The notes below the pieces were generated by a model. It searched no databases. It was not told the origin of the DNA and saw only the letters and a program-made list of their open reading frames with translations. From Planctomycetota bacterium (lineage in GTDB: Bacteria; Planctomycetota; UBA1135; UBA2386), in NCBI GenBank assembly GCA_027621295.1, contig JAQCBR010000001.1, positions 42,105-106,104 on the forward strand: a DNA stretch of 64,000 nt. The letters are read 5' to 3'. This document shows positions 37,278 to 50,356 of the stretch, in pieces. Position numbers and translations under genes: made by a program. Position 1 is the first letter of the stretch. The number at the start of each line of letters is the position of its first letter.

Positions 37278-39362
37278 ATGTCGCTGCTCCATCCGTCGCG
37301 CTCTGCGTGTGGCCTCGCGTCGGCCGCCGTCCTGCTCCTCGCATCCGGGGCCGCGGCCCAGGGGCGTCGCCTGACCCCCGAGATGCTCTGGGACCTGGGT
37401 CGGGTCGCCGATCCCCAGGTCTCGCCCGACGGCCGCTTCGTGCTCTACCACCTGCGGAGCTACGACCTCGCTGCCAACCGAGGCAGCACGGTGATCCGTC
37501 GCCTGGAACGCAGTTCTGGCGAGGACGTGACGATCCCGTTCGGTCGATCCGCGTCCGGGGCGCGCTGGTCGCCGGACGGCTCGCGGCTCGCGTTCCTCGC
37601 CTCGTCGGTGGACGGCGAGCACGTGGGCACGACCCAGGTCTTCGTCTCGGACGCGGACGGCAGTGACGCGAAGCGTGTGACCGACCACGCCGGCGGCGTC
37701 TCGAACCTCGCCTGGTCTCCGGACGGCCAGCAGTTCTCGTTCACTGCGACGGTCCGGCTCGCCCCGACGCTCGTCGACCAGCACCCTGACCTGCCTCTCG
37801 CCGAGGCGCGGGTCTACGACGACCTGATGGTGCGGCACTGGGACACGTGGAAGGACGGCACCTACAGCCATCTCTTCGTGGTCCCGTCCGACGGTTCTTC
37901 GCCAGCGCGGGACCTGATGGCGGGCATGCGGGTCGACACGCCGCTGATGCCGTTCGGCGGCGGCGAGCAGATCGCGTGGTCACCCGACTCGACCGGTCTC
38001 GTGTACACCGCCAAGGTCTCCGACGCGCCCGAGTTCTCGACCAACAGCGACCTGTTCTGGGCACCGCTCGACGGCGGCACGCACCGCAACCTGACCCGCG
38101 GCTTCGGCGGCTACGACGTGGAGCCACGCTTCTCCCCGAGCGGCCAGTGGCTCGCCTGGGCGAGCATGGAGCGGAACGGCTACGAGTCGGACCAGAACCG
38201 GCTGTTCGTCCGCGCGTGGCCTCCCGGCGCCGACCCGGTCCGTGTCGATCGCTGGGACGGCACGGTCGGCAGCTTCTCGTGGCTTCCCGATTCGAGCGGA
38301 TTCCTGGTCGAAGCCGACTGGCGTGGGACGCACCAGGTCTTCCGGCTGCCCCTGGAGGGTGACGGAGTTCCGGCTGCCGTCACGAGCGGACGCTGGCACT
38401 TCGCGAGCGCGGTGCCGCTGCCGGACGGCTCGGGGTTCGTCGCTCTCCGGCAGCAGTCCGAGCGTCCGCACGAACTCGTCGAAGTCCCGCTCTCCGGCGA
38501 ACCCGTCGAGGGTGAGCTGCGCACCGATGTGAACGGTGCGGTCTATGCAGACCTCGATCTGCCGTCGGTCGAGGAGAGATGGTTCGATGCGACCGACGGC
38601 GAGAAGGTGCACGCCTGGGTGATCAAGCCGCCGGGCTTCGATCCGCAGAAGCGCTACCCGATGCTGCTCTACTGCCAGGGAGGGCCCCAGTCCCAGGTCG
38701 GGCAGTGGTTCAGCTACCGCTGGAACTTCCACCTGATGGCAGCGCGTGGCTACGTGGTCCTCGCGGTCAACCGTCGCGGGTTGCCGGGCTTCGGCACGGC
38801 CTGGAACGAGGCGATCAGCCGTGACTGGGGCGGACAGGCGATGCAGGACCTGCTCGCGGCGACCGACGCGATGATCGCGGAACCGTGGATCGATCCGCGA
38901 CGCGTCGGTGCGGTCGGCGCGAGCTACGGCGGCTACACCGTCTACTGGCTGATGGGCCACGATCAGCCCGATCGCTTCGCCGCGATGGTCGCACACTGCG
39001 GCGTCTTCAACCTCGAATCGATGTACCTGTCGACCGAGGAACTGTTCTTCGCGAACTGGGACCTGGGTGGGCCCTACTGGGGAGACGATCGGACACGCGC
39101 GGACTACGAGCGCTTCTCGCCGCACCGGTTCGTGCAGGACTGGGACACGCCGCTCCTGGTGATCCACGGGCAGCAGGACTTCCGGGTGCCTCTGGAGCAG
39201 GGGCTCCAGGCGTTCACCGGTGCCCAGGTCCGGGGCGTGCCCTCGCGCTTCGTCTACTTCCCCGGCGAGAGTCACTGGGTGCTCTCTCCGCAGAACGGTG
39301 TGCTCTGGCAGCGGCTCTTCTTCGACTGGCTCGACCGCCACCTGGCGCCGAAGAAACGCTGA
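37278..39362 (+). CDS. S9 family peptidase (prolyl oligopeptidase/acylaminoacyl peptidase)
   Basis: Beta-propeller TolB-like repeats; GASYGGYTVYWLMGH; GQQDFRVPLEQ; FPGESHWV. Confidence 0.95.
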   Translation: MSLLHPSRSACGLASAAVLLLASGAAAQGRRLTPEMLWDLGRVADPQVSPDGRFVLYHLRSYDLAANRGSTVIRRLERSSGEDVTIPFGRSASGARWSPDGSRLAFLASSVDGEHVGTTQVFVSDADGSDAKRVTDHAGGVSNLAWSPDGQQFSFTATVRLAPTLVDQHPDLPLAEARVYDDLMVRHWDTWKDGTYSHLFVVPSDGSSPARDLMAGMRVDTPLMPFGGGEQIAWSPDSTGLVYTAKVSDAPEFSTNSDLFWAPLDGGTHRNLTRGFGGYDVEPRFSPSGQWLAWASMERNGYESDQNRLFVRAWPPGADPVRVDRWDGTVGSFSWLPDSSGFLVEADWRGTHQVFRLPLEGDGVPAAVTSGRWHFASAVPLPDGSGFVALRQQSERPHELVEVPLSGEPVEGELRTDVNGAVYADLDLPSVEERWFDATDGEKVHAWVIKPPGFDPQKRYPMLLYCQGGPQSQVGQWFSYRWNFHLMAARGYVVLAVNRRGLPGFGTAWNEAISRDWGGQAMQDLLAATDAMIAEPWIDPRRVGAVGASYGGYTVYWLMGHDQPDRFAAMVAHCGVFNLESMYLSTEELFFANWDLGGPYWGDDRTRADYERFSPHRFVQDWDTPLLVIHGQQDFRVPLEQGLQAFTGAQVRGVPSRFVYFPGESHWVLSPQNGVLWQRLFFDWLDRHLAPKKR

Positions 39363-39433
39363 AATTCGCCCTGACCCCACCGATTCGCCCGCGCGACGTG
39401 CCTTCCTGGGCGTTCCTCCGAGAACACACACCG

Positions 39434-41086
39434 ATGCTCCGCAAGACCCTGATCGTCGTCCTGGCTGCCTCCGCAGTCGCCTTCGCCGCGGGCCACGAAG
39501 ACCTCGCCGCCGAGACCCAGGGGCCAGGACGCGGAATGGGGATGATGGGGCGGTCTGCGGCCTCCTCGGATCACTTCACCGATTCGAACGCGTGTGCTCT
39601 CTGTCACTCGGCAGCGACCACGGCCACGGCGCTGTGGAGTCCCACCGGCGACGACGTGTCGCCGCACGGCACCTGGAAGGCCACGATGATGGCCAACTCG
39701 TTCCGCGACCCCTACTGGCGGGCCCAGGTCAGCAAGGAGGTCGCTGCAGCTTCGACCGACGAGAAGAAAGCCGAGATCCAGGCGCTGTGCGTGACCTGCC
39801 ACGGACCGGCGGTGCACCACGAGGCGCGCCTCGCCGGCAAGGAGTCACCGGGTGTGTTCGCGAGCTACGGCAACGGGATGGCGGAGGACGGCGTGACCTG
39901 CACCGTCTGCCATCAGGCCCAGGGTGAAACGTTCGGAGAGCCGGCGAGCTTCAGCGGCAACCTCGACATCCGCCCCGGCCGCAAGATCTTCGGGCCGTAC
40001 GAGAACCCGTCGGCGCGGCCGATGCTCATGCACACGGGGTTCGAGGCGACGCACGGCCCGCACATCCGCGATGCGGGGCTCTGCGGTTCCTGCCACACGC
40101 TCTACACGCACCACGTCCCGGGCGGCGCGCCGTTCGCCGAGCAGACTCCGTACTTGGAATGGCAGAACAGTGCGTTCGCGGACGGAGGATCTGAAGGCGC
40201 GCGCACCTGCCAGGAGTGCCACATGCCCGAAGTGGGGGAGATGCGCATCGCGCGCAATCCGGCCGGCTTCGACTTCAACATCCCGGTGCGCGACGACTAC
40301 AGAGCCCATACGTTCGTCGGCGGCAACGCGTTCATGCTCGATCTGCTGCGTCGCAACAGCGACGAACTCGGCGTCAAGGCTGACGCAGACGCGCTGCGGC
40401 GGAACGCGCGGGCGACTCGCCGGCAGCTCGCGCACGAGACCGTCGCGCTGTCGGTCGTGGACGCCGAGCGCGGCGAGGGCGTCGTGTCGTTCGACGTCCG
40501 CGTCGAGAACAAGACCGGTCACAAGTTCCCGACCGGCTACCCGGCGAGGCGCGCCTGGCTGCGCGTCCAGGTGAGGGCGGGTCGCAGCGTGATCTTCGAT
40601 TCGGGTGCCTTCGACGAGAACGGGCGGCTCGAGGGTGTCCAGGACGAGCGCGGCCAGCCTCACCACGTCGTCATCGACGACGCGTCCCAGGTGCAGGTCT
40701 ACGAGGCGGTCGCAGGAGACGAAGACGGGGCTCCGACCACCTACCTGACGCGGATGGCGTCGCGGCTGAAGGACAACCGAATCCTGCCCAGGGGCTACCG
40801 GGCCGATGGGCCCTACGCCGCCGACACCGCGCCAGCTGGCGTGGGCGACGATCCGGACTTCACCGGCGGTGAGGATCGGACGTGCTACCGTGTCGCGCTC
40901 CCGGACGGCGTGAGCGGCAGCGGGGTCGTCGTGGTCGCTTGGATGCACTACCAGTCGGTGCCACCGGCCTGGGTCGACCCGCTGCGAGACGTCCAGACCG
41001 AGGAGGCCGAGCGCTTCGTGCGGATGTACGACGCAGCGGACAAGGCGCCGGAGACCGTTGGCGTGACCGTGCACGTCTTCGAGTGA
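39434..41086 (+). CDS. Secreted multiheme (five CxxCH) cytochrome c family protein
   Basis: CALCH, CVTCH, CTVCH, CGSCH, CQECH; signal peptide. Confidence 0.93.
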   Translation: MLRKTLIVVLAASAVAFAAGHEDLAAETQGPGRGMGMMGRSAASSDHFTDSNACALCHSAATTATALWSPTGDDVSPHGTWKATMMANSFRDPYWRAQVSKEVAAASTDEKKAEIQALCVTCHGPAVHHEARLAGKESPGVFASYGNGMAEDGVTCTVCHQAQGETFGEPASFSGNLDIRPGRKIFGPYENPSARPMLMHTGFEATHGPHIRDAGLCGSCHTLYTHHVPGGAPFAEQTPYLEWQNSAFADGGSEGARTCQECHMPEVGEMRIARNPAGFDFNIPVRDDYRAHTFVGGNAFMLDLLRRNSDELGVKADADALRRNARATRRQLAHETVALSVVDAERGEGVVSFDVRVENKTGHKFPTGYPARRAWLRVQVRAGRSVIFDSGAFDENGRLEGVQDERGQPHHVVIDDASQVQVYEAVAGDEDGAPTTYLTRMASRLKDNRILPRGYRADGPYAADTAPAGVGDDPDFTGGEDRTCYRVALPDGVSGSGVVVVAWMHYQSVPPAWVDPLRDVQTEEAERFVRMYDAADKAPETVGVTVHVFE

Positions 41087-41502
41087 AGGTGCTCCAAGCA
41101 CATCGGAGCAACATGGCAGCAGCCAAGGGGTTGGTCGGTCGGGTCGGAGGGATCGACGGCGTGCGCCGGATCCTCCGGCGCTTCTACGCGCGTCTCGCGG
41201 CCGATCCGATGGTGGGGTTCTTCTTCGCGGGGCGAGATCTGGGTTCGATCGTCGAGGGGCAGCTCGGATTCATGCTCTGGGCATTCGGCGAGGTGCCGCA
41301 GCTTCGCGTTCGGCATCCGCGGGATGCGCACCAGGGGCTGCCCCCGATCCTGCGCGGCCACTTCGACCGACGTCTCGTGATCCTGGAGGAGACGCTCCGG
41401 GATGCCGGACTCGTCGAGGAAGACGTGCGCGCCTGGCTGAAGGTCGAGTCGGCTCTCCGCCGTCAGGTCCAGGCGCGCAACGAGTCCCGGCCGGGGAGCT
41501 GA
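41083..41502 (+). CDS. Truncated hemoglobin family protein
   Basis: GGIDGVRRILRRFYARLAADPMVGFFFAGRDL, DAHQGLPPILRGHFDRRLVIL; GTGA overlap with cytochrome stop. Confidence 0.8.
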   Translation: MKVLQAHRSNMAAAKGLVGRVGGIDGVRRILRRFYARLAADPMVGFFFAGRDLGSIVEGQLGFMLWAFGEVPQLRVRHPRDAHQGLPPILRGHFDRRLVILEETLRDAGLVEEDVRAWLKVESALRRQVQARNESRPGS

Positions 41503-41533
41503 GCCGGACCGTCCACCCTCGCGCCCGTCGAGC

Positions 41534-42952
41534 CTAGCTCCGGGCCGTCGGGCTCGAGCCGAGCCAGGCGACGGCCGATGCGGCAACGAACGGGAGGACC
41601 CGCTCGTGGACGCCGCCCTTCCAGGCCGGGTCGAGGTATGCGACCACGCTGTAGCCCGCACCCAACGCCATCGCTGCCGTCGTCGCCGTCGCGTGGACCG
41701 GTCCGCGCCACAGCGTGACGAGGAGGAGCGGGCCGAACGCGGCTCCGAGCGCGCTCCAGGCGAACAGGACGCTGCCGAAGATCGTGTCGTCCGCCGTCAG
41801 CGCGAGGCCCACCGCGAGCGCCGACACGAGGAGCACGACGACGCGCGAGCGGAGCAGGGTCCCGGCGGGGTCGGGGCCCTTCCATCCCAGGTCGTGGCTC
41901 ACCGCGGAAGCGGCGACCAGGAGCTGGCTGTCGGCGGTCGACATGATCGCGGACAGCACCGCAGCCACCATCACGCCGGAAACCACGGCCGGGAACAGCT
42001 GGTCTGCGAGCGCGAAGAACGCCTGTTCGGAGTCGGGCATCGCGGTCTCGTGGAGGACGCGTCCGCACAGGCCCAGGACGATCATCCCGGCGTAGACGGC
42101 GACGGCCCAGCTCATCGCGTAGATGCGGGCGCGGCGGAGTTCCGCGTCGCCCCGAACCGCCATGAAGCGATTCACCACGTGTGGCTGCCCCGGATAGCCG
42201 AGACCGATGCCGAACAGAGCGAGGACCGCGAGCGCTCCGGTGCCCAGGTCGGCTCCTCCGAGCAGGTCCGCGTATCCGTCCGACGGGACGGCCCCGACGC
42301 CGGCGGCGAGGCCCGAGGGGCCACCGACCGCGATGAGTGCCGCGACCGGCAGGGCGACCGCAGTCGCGGCCATCCACAGTCCCTGGAGCGTGTCGGTGAG
42401 GCTGACCGCCCAGAACCCGCCGAGAACGGTGTAGACGACGACGATCAGGCTGCCGACCAGGATCGAGGTCAGGGAATCGAGGCCGAAGGTGGTCTGGAAG
42501 CTCTTGCCCGCGCCCTGGAACTGGGATGCGACGTAGGTCGTCAGACAGAAGATCAGGATGACGGAGGCGACGACCCTGGGCGTCCGGAAGGCGGCGCCTC
42601 GACCAGGACCAGCCAGGAGCTCCGTGACGGTGCACGCAGCGGTCTCGGCCGATCGTCGGCGGAGACGGGGGGCGACCAGGAACCAGTTGATCGCGAAGCC
42701 GCCGACGCAGGCCGGGAACAGCCAGAGGGCCGAGAGTCCACGCTGGTACGCGTAGCCCGACACGCCCAGCAGTGTCCAGACGGAGGACGAACTGGCCGAG
42801 GCCGAGATCGCGGTGACCAGCGGGCCCAGCCTCCGTCCTCCGAGGAGGAAGTCGGACTCGTCGCGGGTGCGGCGCTCGGCGACGAAGCCGATCGCGAGCA
42901 GGACGACCTTGTAGGCGACCAGCGTGACGAGGATCACCGACGTGCGTTCCAC
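41534..42952 (-). CDS. Sodium:solute symporter family (PutP-like)
   Basis: DFLLGGRRLGPLVTAISASASSSSVWTLLG; many TMs; proposed GTG start 6 nt after TATCCT (longer ORF to 42988). Confidence 0.9.
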   Translation of the reverse strand: MERTSVILVTLVAYKVVLLAIGFVAERRTRDESDFLLGGRRLGPLVTAISASASSSSVWTLLGVSGYAYQRGLSALWLFPACVGGFAINWFLVAPRLRRRSAETAACTVTELLAGPGRGAAFRTPRVVASVILIFCLTTYVASQFQGAGKSFQTTFGLDSLTSILVGSLIVVVYTVLGGFWAVSLTDTLQGLWMAATAVALPVAALIAVGGPSGLAAGVGAVPSDGYADLLGGADLGTGALAVLALFGIGLGYPGQPHVVNRFMAVRGDAELRRARIYAMSWAVAVYAGMIVLGLCGRVLHETAMPDSEQAFFALADQLFPAVVSGVMVAAVLSAIMSTADSQLLVAASAVSHDLGWKGPDPAGTLLRSRVVVLLVSALAVGLALTADDTIFGSVLFAWSALGAAFGPLLLVTLWRGPVHATATTAAMALGAGYSVVAYLDPAWKGGVHERVLPFVAASAVAWLGSSPTARS

Positions 42953-43014
42953 GTCGGGAGGATAGCCGCGGGGAGCCCCATCATTCATCGGCGACCGTCG
43001 GATGCTCTTCTGCC

Positions 43015-46094
<3,080 letters not shown>

Positions 46095-46096
46095 CG

Positions 46097-46127
46097 GGCT
46101 CGCCCGGTGGTCGCGCCGGGCCGAGCC
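46097..46127. terminator. Hairpin ggctcgcccgg...ccgggccgagcc between convergent guaA and ABC permease
   Basis: 11-bp stem with one bulged C, 8-nt loop, 3 nt after guaA stop. Confidence 0.55.
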
Positions 46128-46148
46128 GACGAGCCACGCGAGGCCGGT

Positions 46149-47753
46149 TCAGTCCGACCGGCGTGCGGGGTCGACCGCGGCGTCGGACGTGACCGGCGCG
46201 CGGATCCAGCGCAGGATCTCCCGGACCCTGGGCGGCTTGCCCGTCATCAGGATGCCGACGCGGAACACCTTGGCCGCTGCCCAGAACGCGATCACCAGCG
46301 ACACCAGGATCAGCGCCGACGACGCGAAGTACTCCCAGGCCGGAGGCGGTCCGCCCGCGCGGTTCATCATCAGGAACGGCGTGTAGAGCGGGATGTAGGT
46401 CAGGATGCGCGCGACCGTGCCGTTCGGGTCCTGCACGACGAAGAGCATCGCGAACAGCGGCACGATCAGCAGGATGAACACCGGCTGCATCAGGTTCTGC
46501 GCCTCCTTCAGCGAGTTGCAGACCGAGCCGAGCGCGACCAGGATCGCCGCGTAGAGCAGGTAGCCGGCCAGGAAGTAGCCGACGAACGACGTGAGGTAGA
46601 CCGGATCACCGATGATCCCGGCGAGGTCGAGCTGGCCGAGCTTCCCGGAGTCCGGAACCAGCTGGGCGCCGATGAGCGCGGTCGCCACCCAGGCACCGAC
46701 GATGGTGAGGCCGGTGGCGGCGATGCCGAGCACCTTGCCGGCCATCAGCTGGAGTGGCGACACCGAGGAGAGCAGCACCTCGATCAGGCGGTTGCTCTTC
46801 TCCTCGACGGTGTTCGTCAGCAGCATCTGGGCCGCGGTGAAGACGGCGATCCACAGCAGGTAGACGAAGGCGACGGGCGCGAAGCCGGCCGCTTTCTCCT
46901 TCGTGTCCACCGTCTCGGTCTCGCCGGTCGACGAAACGCGCTGCTCCCGGAACGGGAACGAGGCCAGGAGCAGGTCCGCATCGGCCTGCGTCACGCCGGG
47001 CATGGCCTCGATCCGACGTGCCCGCACCACCGACGTGGCGTGGCGCTCGAACCAGGATCGGAGGTCGCCGTCGGTCAGGTTGTTCGAGACGTACTCGCCC
47101 GCCCCGTCGGCCAGCGGATCGCCGGGCAGGATGAAGTAGGCGAACAGCTTCTCGTCCGCGATCGCGCGGTTCAGCGAAGCCCGCACCTCGTCGATCGGCT
47201 GCTCCTCCGATACGCCGAGCGCGTCGAGATCGATCCGTCGGTAGCGCGCCAGCGCGATGCTCGACGCGAGGTTCTGGAGGACCTTCGCGCGTTCGGGGTC
47301 GCGCTGCACCTCGAGGGCCCAGCGGAGGACGGCGCCCTGCACGCTGGGCGGCAGGCGCGGGCGGTCGCCGTCTTCGCCGCCGAGTGCGGCCGGATCGAAG
47401 TCCGGTGCCGCCTCGCGGATGCGCGCCATCAGGTCGCGGATCGGATGGTCCTCGGGCAGGCCTTCGAGCCACGCCTTCACATCGGGAGCCTCTCCTCCGC
47501 CCTCGCCGGCCCCGCGGAGCATCGAGCCGAGGTCGGTCTGGGCGGCCCTGGTCTCGATGGAGCGCGACAGCCAGTCATTCTCCGAGAGGTCGACGACCGC
47601 GTAGGTCCGCACGTCCTTCGACTTCTCGAGGAACCGTCCGATCGCGATCGACGCGGCCAGGATCAGCGGCAGCGAAAGGATGCCGATCCAGAACGTCTTG
47701 GTGCGCAGGTTCTCGACGAACTCGCGCTGGGCGACGATCAGTGTCTTGCTCAT
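46149..47753 (-). CDS. ABC-2 type (NatB-like) ABC transporter permease
   Basis: MSKTLIVAQREFVENLRTKTFWIGILSLPLIL; EEKSNRLIEVLLSSVSPLQLMAGKVLG. Confidence 0.93.
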   Translation of the reverse strand: MSKTLIVAQREFVENLRTKTFWIGILSLPLILAASIAIGRFLEKSKDVRTYAVVDLSENDWLSRSIETRAAQTDLGSMLRGAGEGGGEAPDVKAWLEGLPEDHPIRDLMARIREAAPDFDPAALGGEDGDRPRLPPSVQGAVLRWALEVQRDPERAKVLQNLASSIALARYRRIDLDALGVSEEQPIDEVRASLNRAIADEKLFAYFILPGDPLADGAGEYVSNNLTDGDLRSWFERHATSVVRARRIEAMPGVTQADADLLLASFPFREQRVSSTGETETVDTKEKAAGFAPVAFVYLLWIAVFTAAQMLLTNTVEEKSNRLIEVLLSSVSPLQLMAGKVLGIAATGLTIVGAWVATALIGAQLVPDSGKLGQLDLAGIIGDPVYLTSFVGYFLAGYLLYAAILVALGSVCNSLKEAQNLMQPVFILLIVPLFAMLFVVQDPNGTVARILTYIPLYTPFLMMNRAGGPPPAWEYFASSALILVSLVIAFWAAAKVFRVGILMTGKPPRVREILRWIRAPVTSDAAVDPARRSD

Positions 47754-48688
47754 CGGGGTGTCTCCTCGAGGACCTCGCCGCTCAGTTCGCGGACCTTGCG
47801 GACGAAGATCTCGTGCAGCGAGACCTCCCGGAGATCGAAAGTACGGACCGTGACCCGGCCGACGAGGCGCGCGAGGATCGCCTGCGGGTCCACGCCCTCC
47901 GCAGGATGGATCTCGGCCTCCTTGCCCGCGTCGTTGATGCGAGTCGCCAGTCCTTCGCGGGTGAGTTCTCCGAACACTTCCGTCGCGGACCCGTCGTAGG
48001 CGAGGTGGATCCCTCCGCCAGCGCTCTGCTTGATCTGTTGGATCGGCCCGTCGAAGACCTTCTTCGAGCGGTGGATCATGAACACGAAGTCGCAGATCTC
48101 CTCGGCCTGCTTCATCACGTGCGTCGAGAAGATCACCGTCCGGCCCTCGCGCTTCATGTCGAGGATCGTCGAGCGCATGAGCTCCATGTTCACCGGATCG
48201 AGTCCGGAGAACGGCTCGTCGAGGATGACCAGCTCGGGGTTGTGGATGATCGTCCCGAGCAGCTGGACCTTCTGGCCCATGCCCTTCGACAGGGCCTGGC
48301 ACTTCACCTGGAGCCAGTCACCGAGGCCGTAGCGGACGAGCAGGTCGCGGGCGCGCTCGTTCGCCTCGCGGGTGGACATCCCCTTCAGCTTCCCGAAGTA
48401 GGCGACGATCTCCTGGACCCGCATCGACTTGTAGAGGCCCTTCTCCTCGGGGAGGTAGCCGAGGCGGTCCTTGACGACCTCTGGCCTGTCGTGCCCGAGC
48501 ACCCGGATCTGTCCGGCATCCGGATAGAAGATGCTCATCAGCATCCGGATCGTCGTCGTCTTGCCGGCGCCGTTCGGGCCGATGAATCCGTAGATCGATC
48601 CCGCCGGGATGCGGAGAGACAGGTCGTGGACCGCCGTGTGGTCACCGAATCGCTTGGTGACGTGGTCGAGTGTGGCCGCGTACGTCAT
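47750..48688 (-). CDS. ABC transporter ATP-binding protein (NatA-like)
   Basis: GFIGPNGAGKTTTIRMLMS, ALSKGMGQKVQLLGTIIHNPELVILDEPFSGLDPVN. Confidence 0.96.
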   Translation of the reverse strand: MTYAATLDHVTKRFGDHTAVHDLSLRIPAGSIYGFIGPNGAGKTTTIRMLMSIFYPDAGQIRVLGHDRPEVVKDRLGYLPEEKGLYKSMRVQEIVAYFGKLKGMSTREANERARDLLVRYGLGDWLQVKCQALSKGMGQKVQLLGTIIHNPELVILDEPFSGLDPVNMELMRSTILDMKREGRTVIFSTHVMKQAEEICDFVFMIHRSKKVFDGPIQQIKQSAGGGIHLAYDGSATEVFGELTREGLATRINDAGKEAEIHPAEGVDPQAILARLVGRVTVRTFDLREVSLHEIFVRKVRELSGEVLEETPR

Positions 48689-48939
48689 GGTGTTGGGGCG
48701 TCGGGTGGACGCAGCGGGCGGGAGAATGTCGCCCAGCCGCAGGGCGTGCCACCCAGAAGCCAGTCTCCGCGGGACGGCTCGTCGGCCGGGAGCATGCGGT
48801 CGCGTCGGGGTTTGCGGACGGGGCCGGGATTCCAGGGCGGCTCCGTGACACCGGTGCGGGGGCTGCTCTACACTTCGGGAACCGCGGGCAGCGCGGGCGT
48901 ATTCCGCGCGCTCCGACCTCCCGACCTGTTCCACAGCCC

Positions 48940-49524
48940 ATGGATTCTGCAGAGCTGGCGGTCATCGGACTGACCTGCAACCTGGTCGGCGTGTTCTTCC
49001 TCGCCAACTCGATCATCTTCCGCCGCACGCGGAGGGTCACCGAGGAGTTCTTCGGCGTGGGTGCGGGGAGCTTGGCCTCCGTCCGCGACTACTCGCTGAA
49101 CAAGATCCAGGTCGTCATCGGGTTCCTGTTCCTGAACACCGGGTTCCTGCTCCAGGGCTTCTCGGTGCTCGACGCGCTCCGCGAGCGTGTGACGACCGTG
49201 CTGGTCTGCCTCGGCATCGTGGCGTTCGCCGGGGTCGTCTACCTGGTCGGCGCGACCTACTCGCGCCGCACGTTCCGGAAGTACCTGCGTGACTTCTTCC
49301 ATCGGAACCCCTGGGACTTCCAGCAGAACATGGGGCTGACGCAGGAGATCGGCGTCTACCTCGGAATCCGGCACACCCCGGACATGACCGTCGAGGACTA
49401 CGTGCGGGCGGTGCGCCGCGCGCTGGAGCTCCCGGCCGAGACCGAGCGTCCTTCGCGGGTGACATCCCTCGGTGACCGCGGGCGCAGGCTCCGCGACGAC
49501 ATCCAGGCGCTGCCTGGCCGGTGA
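48940..49524 (+). CDS. Hypothetical membrane protein
   Basis: Three hydrophobic segments, no family recognised. Confidence 0.65.
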   Translation: MDSAELAVIGLTCNLVGVFFLANSIIFRRTRRVTEEFFGVGAGSLASVRDYSLNKIQVVIGFLFLNTGFLLQGFSVLDALRERVTTVLVCLGIVAFAGVVYLVGATYSRRTFRKYLRDFFHRNPWDFQQNMGLTQEIGVYLGIRHTPDMTVEDYVRAVRRALELPAETERPSRVTSLGDRGRRLRDDIQALPGR

Positions 49525-49581
49525 CTTGGTTCGGCGCGCACGGGCGCGCATCGTTCTCGGCCCCCACGCCCACAGGGGGAT

Positions 49582-50316
49582 GTGGAACGGAGAACACGCG
49601 TCGCGCTGCGGCGATTCGGGCGGGAGCTGTGCCGTGCGGTCCTCGACGGGCTCGTCGAGCCGACATGTGCCGGGTGTGGCGCTCCCGCGCGAGGGCTGTG
49701 CGGGAGCTGCCGGGCCGGGCTCGTCCGCTTCGAACTCGGCGGGTGCCGGCGGTGCGGAGCGCCACTGGCGCCCGGGTCCTCGCGCTGCCTCGCCGATCAC
49801 CGCCCGCTCCGGGGGCTGGCGTTCCGCCGTGCTGCCCTCGCCTACGCGGGGACGGGCGGGGCGCTCGTGCGGCGCTTCAAGTTCGGCGATGACGGAGCGG
49901 CGGGACTCCTGCTGATCCGCGAGATCACTCGCCTCGGACGCGCGCAGCTGATCGGTTGGCCGCGACGGACGCTGGTCGTTCCGATTCCCGTTCACGCGCG
50001 GAAGCGCCGGGCCCGTGGCTTCGACCAGGCGGCGCGACTCGCGGACGGCCTGGCGGACGAACTGGCGTGGACCTGCGGCCGCGGTGTCATCGTCCGGGTC
50101 CGCGATACGAGGCCCCAGGGCGATCCCCGGACCACGTCACGAGAGGCGAACGTCGCCGGGGCGTTCCGCGTGGCCCGACGGCGCGTGGTGGTCGGGAGCC
50201 ACGTGGTCCTCGTCGACGACGTGACCACGTCCGGCGCGACGGCCCGCGAGTGTGCGCGGGTCCTGCGGGATGCGGGAGCGAGAAGGGTCGGCGTCCTGAC
50301 CGCGGCTTCAGGCTGA
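49582..50316 (+). CDS. ComF family phosphoribosyltransferase-like protein
   Basis: CAGCGAPARGLCGSCRAGL...CRRCGAPL, YAGTGGALVRRFKFGDD, VVLVDDVTTSGATARECARVL. Confidence 0.93.
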   Translation: MERRTRVALRRFGRELCRAVLDGLVEPTCAGCGAPARGLCGSCRAGLVRFELGGCRRCGAPLAPGSSRCLADHRPLRGLAFRRAALAYAGTGGALVRRFKFGDDGAAGLLLIREITRLGRAQLIGWPRRTLVVPIPVHARKRRARGFDQAARLADGLADELAWTCGRGVIVRVRDTRPQGDPRTTSREANVAGAFRVARRRVVVGSHVVLVDDVTTSGATARECARVLRDAGARRVGVLTAASG

Positions 50317-50356
50317 CAGGTGCGCCGGCGGGCTCGTCCGGATAGGACATCCGGCC

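Noticed and set aside
46107-47999. 630-aa plus-strand ORF opposite the ABC permease
   Set aside because: Shadow ORF; the minus-strand permease and ATPase have clear motifs.
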